The notes below the pieces were generated by a model. The model saw only the letters and a list, made by a program, of their open reading frames with translations, did not search any database and was not told the origin of the DNA. Both the position numbers and the translations under genes were made by a program. 5,040 nucleotides of DNA from Chromatiales bacterium (GTDB lineage Bacteria > Pseudomonadota > Gammaproteobacteria > JACCYU01): NCBI GenBank assembly GCA_031177845.1, contig JAPSGG010000169.1, positions 1 to 5,040 on the forward strand. The letters are read 5' to 3'. The first letter of the stretch is position 1. Each line of letters starts with the position of its first letter. This document shows positions 1-4,236 of the stretch, in pieces.

Positions 1-2
1 CA

Positions 3-215
3 TTCAACGCCGAGCGGCGGCGGCGAGAGGAGTTCGGGAAGTCGGTGGAGATCGGATCGGACGTGTGGGTAGGTGGAGGGGCGATCATCCTGCCGGGCGT
101 GCGAATCGGATCGCGCGCCGTCATCAGCGCCGGGAGCGTGATCACACAGGACATTCCCGAGGGAGTATTCGCCGCGGGCAATCCGTGCCGCGTGATTCGC
201 GCGATCACAGAGTGA
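3..215 (+). CDS. Sugar O-acetyltransferase (maltose/galactoside acetyltransferase type), C-terminal part
   Basis: This is the last 70 residues of a hexapeptide-repeat acyltransferase that would transfer acetyl from acetyl-CoA to a sugar hydroxyl in the cytoplasm. The frame is open from base 3 to TGA at 213-215 and the start lies outside the window. Visible are the segment EIGSDVWVGGGAIILPGVRI, then IGSRAVISAGSVITQDIP, then the closing AAGNPCRVIR. This is the order and wording of the end of the Maa/LacA/NodL group, with [LIV]-G-x-x-x-x hexads forming the left-handed beta helix. The catalytic His of the family lies just upstream of FNAERRR and falls outside the window. Nothing in the visible part is broken and the C-terminus has normal length. 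The exact acceptor sugar cannot be told. The next frame begins 12 bp later, but it belongs to a rearranged gene. Confidence 0.9.
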   Translation, partial: FNAERRRREEFGKSVEIGSDVWVGGGAIILPGVRIGSRAVISAGSVITQDIPEGVFAAGNPCRVIRAITE

Positions 216-227
216 ACGGATCCGGCC

Positions 228-815
228 ATGATCGGCCGGGTATTGGATCGCGTGCCGGTTGCGCACTGGGCGATGGGCCTGCTTAGAGTGGCTCAGATGG
301 GGGCTAAGGATCGGGAGACGCAGCGCCTGATCCGTCGGGCCTTGAACCTGGAGCTGTTAGCGCGCGAGAACATCGTGGACAATATGCCATCGGGGGCACG
401 CCCGCAGGCGTGCGACGGTGACTCGGGGCTCGCGTGGGCCGAAGGGACGCTCTGGGTGGGGCAGTATCGGGACCGGAAGATCCATCAAGTCGATCCCCAG
501 ACAGGGGCGATTCTTCGCACCATCGAGTCCAACCGCTTCGTCACCGGGGTCACCTGGATCGACGGAGAGCTCTGGCACGGCACCTGGGAAGGTGACGATA
601 GCGATTTGAGGCGAGTCGATCCTCATACGGCAGAGGTCCTGGAGAGGCTCGAGATGCCGCCTGGAGTGGGCGTTTCGGGGCTCGAGTCCGATGGCGGCAA
701 TCAGTTCTTCTGCGGAGGCGGAAGCAGCGGAAAGGTTAGAACCGTCCGCCGACCCAAGCAAGGCTCCGCGACTGGCAGCGGCTCCGAGATCCCTGTCGAC
801 TCCACGAGCAAGTAA
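228..815 (+). pseudogene. Truncated beta-propeller (glutamine-cyclotransferase-like/YncE-like) gene in a mosaic frame
   Basis: The frame encodes 195 residues, but only residues about 64-177 (417-758) look like a known family: the roughly 230-residue proteins often annotated glutamine cyclotransferase or PQQ/YncE-like beta-propeller. Recognisable pieces are GDSGLAWAEGTLWVGQYRDR, RFVTGVTWIDGELWHGTW, LRRVDP and GVSGLESDGG ending FFCGGGSSGKVR-VRRPK. The family normally has another 100 or so N-terminal residues with further propeller blades. Here they are replaced by 63 residues I do not recognise (228-416). After RRPK, close to the usual end of the family, the native stop is missing and the frame runs about 18 codons into antisense CobW sequence before TAA. 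No clear ribosome site precedes ATG 228. A two- or three-blade remnant is unlikely to fold as a propeller, so I call it a pseudogene. It could still be transcribed as an unusual fusion. Confidence 0.7.
396..413. repeat. Perfect 6-bp inverted repeat next to the propeller breakpoint
   Basis: GCACGC at 396-401 and GCGTGC at 408-413 form a 6-bp stem with a 6-nt loop. The recognisable propeller homology resumes only a few bases after the right arm (about 417). There is no T-run, so it is not a rho-independent terminator. It may be chance in GC-rich DNA, or a trace of the event that joined the foreign N-terminal segment to the propeller remnant. Confidence 0.4.
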
Positions 816-853
816 TCGAAGCGGCCCTCGCGGGCGAGCTTTACAACAGCAAG
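764..853 (-). pseudogene. CobW/COG0523-family GTPase fragment, antisense to its neighbours
   Basis: Read on the minus strand, this 30-codon stretch gives VVKLAREGRFDYLLVESTG followed by ISEPLPVAE. That is the highly conserved segment of CobW/ZigA/YeiR-type GTPases around the E-S-[TS]-G-[LIV]-x-[DE]-P motif, part of the G3 region downstream of the CxCC metal-binding site. These proteins are cytosolic metallochaperone GTPases for Zn or Co. Nothing before it (no GxLGxGKTT P-loop, no CxCC) or after it belongs to the family, so it is a scrap of a gene normally over 300 residues long. It directly abuts the end of the propeller remnant and supplies that frame's last codons and stop. The match is too specific for chance, but the exact edges are estimated to within about 10 bp. 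Confidence 0.75.
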
Positions 854-1369
854 GACACCACCCCTGCGCCAGCTTTCGACCGTCGCAAGACGTACGTCGA
901 GATCTTCAAGATCTTCAAGGGCATCATGGCGGCGATGACGGCAGTAAAGGCACATGAAGAAGGCCTTAGGCCTATTCCATGGCCTGCTGGATCCAGACGA
1001 CCTGGTTGACGGCTTGATGAGGTATGCCGACCGCGCAACGATGGCCGCCCTGCAAGCCGTAGACGATTTGCGCGAGCTCTTGAATATGGATCAGTCCTAC
1101 TCAGATCTGACCCTTAGGGAGAGATCCATCGCCGAGGGCTACAGCGACGACCTGGTGCGGATGTTTGAGCTCAAGGAAGCGGAAGGCACGGACCCAGGCG
1201 CAACGGACCGAGGCTGCCGTATGAGGGTCAGGTATTGTTGACGCGTGCTGGCAGGGAGCCGGTCAAGTGGCGTGCGAACAGTGGTGCTACTATGGCCGAC
1301 ATGTGCCAGGACACCTTCTCGGTATGGGAGACCGCCTACCGCTACCTGGCTGCGGCCGCCGGATTCTGA
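854..1369 (+). pseudogene. Unrecognised gene remnant with two frameshifts
   Basis: Three segments read like one protein split over two frames. The first (frame of 854-964) includes KTYVEIFKIFKGIMAAMTAV and KAHEEG. The second (frame of 972 to about 1210) includes LFHGLLDPDDLVDGLMRY and LRELLNM, and continues to VRMFELKEAEG. The third (about 1214-1369) includes LPYEGQVLLTRAGREPVKW and ends ETAYRYLAAAAGF then TGA at 1367-1369. The first and third are in the same frame. The first shift is exactly what the 7-bp duplication at 961-974 would cause: removing 7 bases gives a smooth KAHEEG-LFHGLLDP. The second fits loss of one base somewhere around 1180-1215. The joined product would be about 170 mostly helical, acidic residues. 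The 5' end is lost at the CobW scrap. I do not recognise the family. The position next to a plasmid-type ATPase remnant suggests a plasmid or integrative-element gene, which is inference. Confidence 0.5.
961..974. repeat. 7-bp tandem duplication causing a frameshift
   Basis: AGGCCTT (961-967) is followed at once by AGGCCTA (968-974), so two 7-bp units differ only in the last base. A 7-base gain shifts the frame by +1, which is the observed change between the upstream and downstream coding frames here. Each unit carries the palindrome AGGCCT, which may have favoured slippage. Confidence 0.6.
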
Positions 1370-1404
1370 CGAAGCCCGGGTTGTGAGGCGTCGCTGTCCA
1401 CCAT

Positions 1405-1635
1405 ATGCCCGCCAGCTCACCGAACGCCTGGCGCATCCTGCTACCTGGCCGCCTTACTGGGGCCCTTCACCTGACGGCCAGCATCTCTACTCTATGGGAT
1501 TTGGCGGGAGCTGGTGCCTGGGATCTAGCGCACGCCTGGATTGATGATCGGCTGCTGTTAGTGAGCGCATCGGACTCCGATCCCGCCGCATATGACTGGT
1601 CGATGCTGTCGGAGGCTCTCCCGCATGACGGATAG
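1405..1635 (+). CDS. Unidentified 76-residue ORF, possibly part of the broken ATPase gene
   Basis: The frame runs from ATG 1405 to TAG 1633-1635. Its codon use is GC-rich and coding-like, and the second half, with DLAHAWIDDRLLLVSASDSD then YDWSMLSEALP, reads like a folded protein. The spacing to a possible purine-rich ribosome site is poor. It overlaps the ATG at 1625 of the next piece in another frame. AAA_25 ATPases often carry a comparable segment shortly before the Walker B strand, so this may be the middle of the same ATPase gene with an internal deletion and frameshift. That is only a guess. It may also be a spurious frame. Confidence 0.3.
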   Translation: MPASSPNAWRILLPGRLTGALHLTASISTLWDLAGAGAWDLAHAWIDDRLLLVSASDSDPAAYDWSMLSEALPHDG

Positions 1636-1906
1636 CAATAGCTATTCCGAGGTGTCCACAGCGCTGGAGCCCTTTATCGCCTTGGCGCGTGAGTCAGGCG
1701 CGCAAGTGACGCTGGTACATCACACCGGCCGCGGCGATCGCCAGGGCGTGGATGCACTAATGGGCAGCACTGAGTTTGCCGTTTCGGAAGGAGTTATTCT
1801 TATTCCGGTAATACGAGCAAAAGCGAAGCAATACGCCGGAACAAGAAACACAGAGCATTTCCGCCTGCCCGCGCCGCTCAGGGGAAGGATGCCAATGGTG
1901 CAGTGA
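1625..1906 (+). pseudogene. RepA-like/AAA_25 (KaiC/DnaB-type) ATPase fragment
   Basis: Residues from ATG 1625 to about 1780 match the C-terminal half of the AAA_25/RepA-type ATPase core found on plasmids and integrative elements: D-SNSYSEVSTALEPFIALA, then QVTLVHHTGRGDRQG-VDALMG-STEF. The HH after the VTLV strand, the G-x-G-D-x-x-G turn and the GST(A/E)FA segment are typical of this group, which includes the hexameric RepA helicase of RSF1010-like plasmids. The Walker A P-loop, the Walker B aspartate strand, and everything after GSTEFA (normally G-x-V-D-T-L-L-x-L) are missing. After about 1780 this frame continues to TGA 1904-1906 with unrelated residues. The piece is therefore an internal scrap and cannot be active. 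An ATG at 1625 overlaps the TAG of the preceding frame, but the family does not start there. Confidence 0.7.
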
Positions 1907-1953
1907 TACGGGACGCATGGCACCGCGCCATCTATGAGCTACCCTTAATCTAA
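1774..1953 (+). other. Open stretch without a start codon downstream of the ATPase scrap
   Basis: A frame stays open from 1774 to TAA 1951-1953 and contains a basic stretch EAIRRNKKHRAFPP followed by GKDANGAVIRDAWHRAIYEL. It has no ATG or TTG, and only one GTG close to its end. It reads rather protein-like and may be the tail of a truncated gene or a frameshifted continuation of the ATPase remnant. I do not recognise it. Base composition drops towards AT from about 1790 to 2040, which suggests another junction. Confidence 0.25.
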
Positions 1954-1980
1954 TCATCAATCTACCAACAGGAGCACACC

Positions 1981-2100
1981 ATGAAGATCAAACATGAAAA
2001 CGGCACGACAACGAAGACCACAGTTACATCAACCTATGCAACGGGGTCTCAGGAGCACTCGGGGACCCGCGCCATAGGCAATCCGTTTGTCGGCCAATGA
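1981..2100 (+). CDS. Small Thr-rich hypothetical protein, 39 residues
   Basis: ATG 1981 is preceded by AGGAG at 1970-1974 with a 6-nt spacer, the best ribosome site in this half of the window. The frame ends at TGA 2098-2100. The product is hydrophilic with a K-H-rich start and a Thr cluster (NGTTTKTTVTSTYATG). It has no hydrophobic segment or known motif. Its base use is AC-rich and unlike the flanking DNA. The 3' half overlaps a degenerate attC-like structure (2036-2144), so the ORF may be the content of an upstream integron cassette, whose ORFs often run into their attC. It could equally be the 5' end of a gene cut off when the NTF2-like cassette arrived. Homologs are unknown to me. Confidence 0.45.
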   Translation: MKIKHENGTTTKTTVTSTYATGSQEHSGTRAIGNPFVGQ

Positions 2101-2144
2101 TCTAAGGGACCCTGCGGGCCTCGCGGCTGAGCTGGTCGTTAGAG
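2036..2144 (+). other. Possible degenerate attC site forming the left boundary of the NTF2-like cassette
   Basis: The right end is clear: CTGAG (2127-2131), spacer CTGGTC, then GTTAGAG (2138-2144), which matches the GTTRRRY core in 6 of 7 positions. On the left, ATGCAAC (2036-2042) matches RYYYAAC in 6 of 7, followed by the 5-nt spacer GGGGT and CTCAG (2048-2052), which pairs with 2127-2131. Further in, 2060-2064 pairs with 2119-2123 and 2066-2070 with 2114-2118 around an unpaired A2065, a layout attC sites share. Against it: the two core boxes pair poorly with each other, the arms are unequal (5 nt against 1 nt) and the loop is long. The GTTAGAG end is the stronger part. Only this half may be real. 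Confidence 0.35.
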
Positions 2145-2149
2145 CGCAT

Positions 2150-2512
2150 ATGGAACCCCGCGAACTTGTTCGGTCTTGGGTCGATGCTTTCAACCGTGGC
2201 GACGCGGATGCACTTGCGGACTGCTACAGCGAAGACGCAACCAACCATCAAGTAGCCGAGGAGCCCGTTATCGGGCGCAATGCCATCCGGGAGATGTTTG
2301 CAACGGGATTCGCCAATGCCAAGATGGTCTGCATCGTTGAGCACATTTTCCAAGAGGGAGAGTGGGCTGTTCTCGAATGGCGCGACCCTCTCGGTCTACG
2401 AGGCTGCGGCTTTTTTCACGTCGTGAATGGGAAGATCGTGTTTCAGCGCGGGTATTGGGACAAGCTCACGTTCTTGCGTCTACAGGGCTTGCCAATGCTG
2501 GAGGCACAGTGA
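2150..2512 (+). CDS. NTF2/SnoaL-like family protein carried as an integron gene cassette
   Basis: The 120-residue product has the layout of SnoaL-like NTF2-fold proteins. An N-terminal helix carries LVRSWVDAFNRGDADALADC. Then come YSEDATNHQVAEEPVIGR, a helix AIREMFATGF, and the beta strands WAVLEWRDP, GCGFFHVVNGKIV and FQRGYWDKL. The fold forms a cone-shaped pocket used by ketosteroid isomerases, polyketide cyclases and many small-molecule enzymes. D and H residues lie where pocket residues usually sit, but the substrate cannot be predicted. I chose ATG 2150 over TTG 2087 because family homology begins with MEPRELV and because it lies 12 bp after the GTTAGAG core at 2138, normal cassette spacing. 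The ribosome site is weak (TTAGAG), as in many cassettes. An attC site begins 15 bp after the stop. The frame is intact and was probably functional when captured. Expression would need an upstream promoter, and none is obvious. Confidence 0.85.
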   Translation: MEPRELVRSWVDAFNRGDADALADCYSEDATNHQVAEEPVIGRNAIREMFATGFANAKMVCIVEHIFQEGEWAVLEWRDPLGLRGCGFFHVVNGKIVFQRGYWDKLTFLRLQGLPMLEAQ

Positions 2513-2527
2513 GTCAAAGATACCAGC

Positions 2528-2600
2528 GCTCTACCAAGGCGCTGCACCGGACGGCAATTCCGCTGCGCTCCATTGCCGCCGGTGAGCTTCATCGTTGGGC
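2528..2600 (+). other. attC recombination site (integron cassette 59-base element)
   Basis: All expected parts are present in order. R'' is GCTCTAC (2528-2534, 6 of 7 to RYYYAAC), then spacer CAAGGC. L'' is GCTGCACC (2541-2548). The variable stem and loop follow, then L' GGTGAGC (2581-2587), spacer TTCATC, and R' GTTGGGC (2594-2600, perfect GTTRRRY). Both spacers are 6 nt. The stem pairs GCT/AGC, leaves G2544 unpaired as the extrahelical base, pairs CACCGG (2545-2550) with CCGGTG (2579-2584), leaves A2551 unpaired, then pairs CGGCAAT (2552-2558) with ATTGCCG (2572-2578) around a 13-nt loop. The R boxes pair at six of seven positions, one of them a G-T. Integron integrases act on the folded bottom strand of such sites and cut next to the G of GTT, so the cassette would run from 2138/2139 to 2594/2595. 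Confidence 0.85.
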
Positions 2601-2853
2601 GGACTCGTCGTTTAGTAATGTCATCGGCGCAGAATTGATGAAGCGCCTTTGGCTACATGGACCGGGTGGCGGAATGCGAGAGCGATTATCTGGCTCGCTA
2701 AAGAAGCGGGGGCCTTTGCGCGCCCGCAGCCTTCGCATCGGTTATTCCGCCTAGCGCCTGCGCCTCAACTGCGCGCTGTGGTGGCTGGCAGGCAGGTTGA
2801 GCCGGTAGCACATGAATGTTGGTGGCTCAGCATGTCGCTTCAATTGGCAGCGT
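2601..2853. other. Stretch without a supported gene between attC and the ParB remnant
   Basis: The 253 bases after the attC would be the next cassette if an array continued, but no convincing gene is present. ATG 2638 opens a 38-residue Arg-rich frame (MKRLWLHGPGGGMRERL at its start) ending at TAG 2752-2754, without a ribosome site. A TTG at 2649 opens an 85-residue frame that runs into the ParB remnant antisense and contains ARAIIWLAKEAGAFARPQP, which reads a little like protein but matches nothing I know. A 6-bp hairpin, CTCAAC (2764-2769) with GTTGAG (2796-2801), resembles the inner part of an attC but lacks a right core box. Confidence 0.4.
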
Positions 2854-3309
2854 TTATGTCTTGGCCTCTCGGTCGGCGATTCGCGCGATCCACTGTTCCC
2901 GCTTGATCTCTTTGGCACCAGAGAGGATCGCGCTTTGCCCTACAGGTGATTCATCGATGTAGCGGTAGGTCCTGCGGGATCTGATCTTGCCGTCCTTGCC
3001 GGTCCAACTGTGCGAATCGCACAGTTGACCTGACGCGACCATGTCTTGGCGGATTCTGCTGGTCGTGTTGTTGCTGACCCCCAACGCCTCCGCAATCTGT
3101 CTATCCGACTTGTCCAGCGTCTCCCTTAGCTGCGCCTCGATGAGTTCGCGCCGCTGCGCTTGGTTGAGGTGTCTGCGCGCCAGATTCAGCTTGCGCGCAT
3201 GCAGACGTTTTTCTTCTTCACTAAAACCAGCGCGGATGATCTTCAGCCATGTGGTAATACCTAGTTCGCGGCACGCCTTGATTAAGAATCTAGCGCTGGG
3301 TAGGGTTGT
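2854..3309 (-). pseudogene. ParB-like (Spo0J/RepB-type) DNA-binding protein, 5'-truncated
   Basis: The minus-strand frame is open from 3309 to TAA at 2856-2854 (151 codons). It reads KACRELGIT, then FSEEEKRLHARKLNLARRHL, then RRELIEAQLRETLDKSDRQI followed by AEALGVSNNTTSRIRQDM, then a GKDGKIRSRRTYRY tail and IKREQWIARIADRE. This is the order seen in plasmid and phage ParB-domain proteins: the last part of the ParB nuclease-like domain, the helix linker with LNLARRHL, the helix-turn-helix of the KSDRQIAEALGVS type, and a TGKDGK-R-RR tail. The N-terminal DGHHR-containing half is gone, and a TGA at 3312-3310 closes the frame. Between that stop and residue 76 there is no ATG, GTG or TTG; the first possible start (TTG, 3084-3082) lies inside the HTH. 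It is therefore a dead fragment. It hints at a plasmid or integrative-element origin, along with the RepA-like scrap. Confidence 0.75.
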
Positions 3310-3390
3310 TCACCCGCCGGCTAATCGGATAGGCTTTTGAGCTCCTCGAAATGATGCAAGGCCACGTATCCCGAACATCAATAGTGCGTG

Positions 3391-3395
3391 GGAGG
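3391..3395 (+). promoter_or_regulatory. Ribosome binding site deciding the start of the GlcG/HbpS-like gene
   Basis: GGAGG at 3391-3395 lies 5 nt before ATG 3401. It supports that start even though it leaves 12 polar residues in front of the hydrophobic core of the signal peptide. Confidence 0.75.
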
Positions 3396-3400
3396 TCAAC

Positions 3401-3940
3401 ATGTGTAATCACGGTGTCTGGCTCGGCCATGACGGCGCACGGCTGCTCGCGTTATGCGGGTTCTGCCTCGGCGTGCAAGTGCTGGCCGAGGAGCTGCCGA
3501 AGGAGAGCATGTTACCGCTTGAGTTGGCTGTGCAGGCGGCCTCGCAGGCCCAACGAGAATGCGCGCATGATGGGTACCGGGTTAGTGCCTCCGTGGTTGA
3601 TCGCGCGGGCGTGCTTAAAGCCTTGGTGCGTGGCGACGGCGCAGGGCCCCACACCGTCGACAGCAGCAGGCGTAAAGCCTATACCGCGGCCAGTCTCCGC
3701 GTGCCCACCCGCGAACTCGCAGACTTGGTTAGCCAAAGGCCGGAGTTGCGAGCCTTGGGAGACATAAACGATTCCATCCTGCTTCTGGGAGGTGGGTTTC
3801 CGGTCTCTATTGGCGGAGAGGTGGTCGGCGGCATCGGGGTCGGCGGCGCGCCTGGGGTTGCGCTCGATGAAGCGTGCGCGCGTGCCGGTCTAAAGCACAT
3901 CGGTGCCGATACCTACCAACCAGATCCCGGCTTCAACTGA
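3401..3940 (+). CDS. Exported GlcG/HbpS-family (DUF336) haem-binding-like protein
   Basis: The 179-residue product begins with an export signal: a short polar start, an Arg at 14, a hydrophobic core (LLALCGFCLGVQVLA, 15-29) and probable cleavage after VLA. The mature part is a complete GlcG/HbpS domain. It shows a LELAVQAASQAQ helix (40-51), then SASVVDRAGVLKALVRGDGA (62-81), the SRRKAYTAAS stretch (89-98), a GGGFPVSIGGEVVGGIGVGG run (130-149) and the final APG-ALDEACARAGL helix. In the family, the GGIGVSG(A/G) loop followed by D-x-x-CA-x-A is the signature. HbpS from Streptomyces binds haem outside the membrane and reports redox stress to a sensor kinase; many other members have no known role. 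No sensor kinase is adjacent here. The gene stands alone, with its own ribosome site and a terminator 45 bp after the stop. It appears intact. A periplasmic location is inferred from the signal peptide. Confidence 0.9.
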   Translation: MCNHGVWLGHDGARLLALCGFCLGVQVLAEELPKESMLPLELAVQAASQAQRECAHDGYRVSASVVDRAGVLKALVRGDGAGPHTVDSSRRKAYTAASLRVPTRELADLVSQRPELRALGDINDSILLLGGGFPVSIGGEVVGGIGVGGAPGVALDEACARAGLKHIGADTYQPDPGFN

Positions 3941-3985
3941 ATTGATGCTTAGCTTCCGAGCGGTGATTAATTTCTAGATGTGTTG

Positions 3986-4013
3986 CCCCGCTCCTGTAGC
4001 GGGGGTTTTCTTT
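3986..4013 (+). terminator. Rho-independent terminator after the GlcG/HbpS-like gene
   Basis: CCCCGCT (3986-3992) pairs perfectly with AGCGGGG (3998-4004) around a 5-nt loop and is followed by GTTTTCTTT. The T-run is on the plus side only, so it serves the plus-strand gene ending at 3940 and separates it from the downstream outer-membrane gene. Confidence 0.85.
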
Positions 4014-4222
4014 GCGCGCTCGGATACCGCAAGGCAATCTTTAACCGGTGCGCGATCTAATTGTGCTTCTAACGCGATAACCAGATTGGCAGACTCAGTT
4101 GTGATCCAATCGAGCATTGGCCATACTTCAACCCCGCGTGCGGCCTGGCGTGCCCTGATCTTCTGGCGCCGAGCTCGCGTCCGCCCGCTTGCTCCCAAAT
4201 CCCCACATCCAGCCTATACGAT
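4014..4222. other. Intergenic region between terminator and outer-membrane protein gene
   Basis: No supported gene lies here. A minus-strand frame from an ATG at 4117 to a stop at 3974 would give a 47-residue peptide (start MLDWITTESANLVIALEAQ) that looks helical, but it runs through the terminator hairpin and has no visible homology. The promoter of the downstream gene should be here. I could not pick convincing -35/-10 boxes. Confidence 0.4.
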
Positions 4223-4229
4223 AGGGAAG
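4223..4229 (+). promoter_or_regulatory. Ribosome binding site for the GTG start of the outer-membrane protein
   Basis: AGGGAAG at 4223-4229 lies 7 nt before GTG 4237. No ATG exists in frame before the signal peptide, so this site supports GTG as the start. Confidence 0.55.
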
Positions 4230-4236
4230 CATTGTC

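Noticed and set aside
357..761. 134-residue minus-strand frame opposite the propeller remnant.
   Set aside because: Shadow of the plus-strand coding sequence, which has clear family motifs; the minus translation has none.
2087..2149. TTG 2087 as the start of the NTF2-like protein.
   Set aside because: The extra 21 residues cross the GTTAGAG core, and family homology starts at MEPRELV; ATG 2150 fits cassette spacing.
2749..2802. A third attC-like structure: GCCTAGC, spacer GCCTGC, then CTCAAC/GTTGAG arms with TGC/GCA.
   Set aside because: The left half looks right, but no GTTRRRY core follows at the proper distance after 2802, and the inner part hardly pairs.
3306..3334. Possible promoter for the GlcG/HbpS gene, TTGTTC with a 16-17-nt spacer and GATAGG.
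   Set aside because: The -10 box matches only three of six bases; too weak to annotate.
3351..3767. 138-residue plus-strand frame overlapping the GlcG/HbpS gene.
   Set aside because: Out-of-frame shadow, rich in Arg/Cys/Ser, with no ribosome site; the frame at 3401 carries the family signature.
3974..4117. Minus-strand 47-residue ORF with protein-like helical sequence.
   Set aside because: It runs through the terminator hairpin, has no clear ribosome site and matches no family I know.
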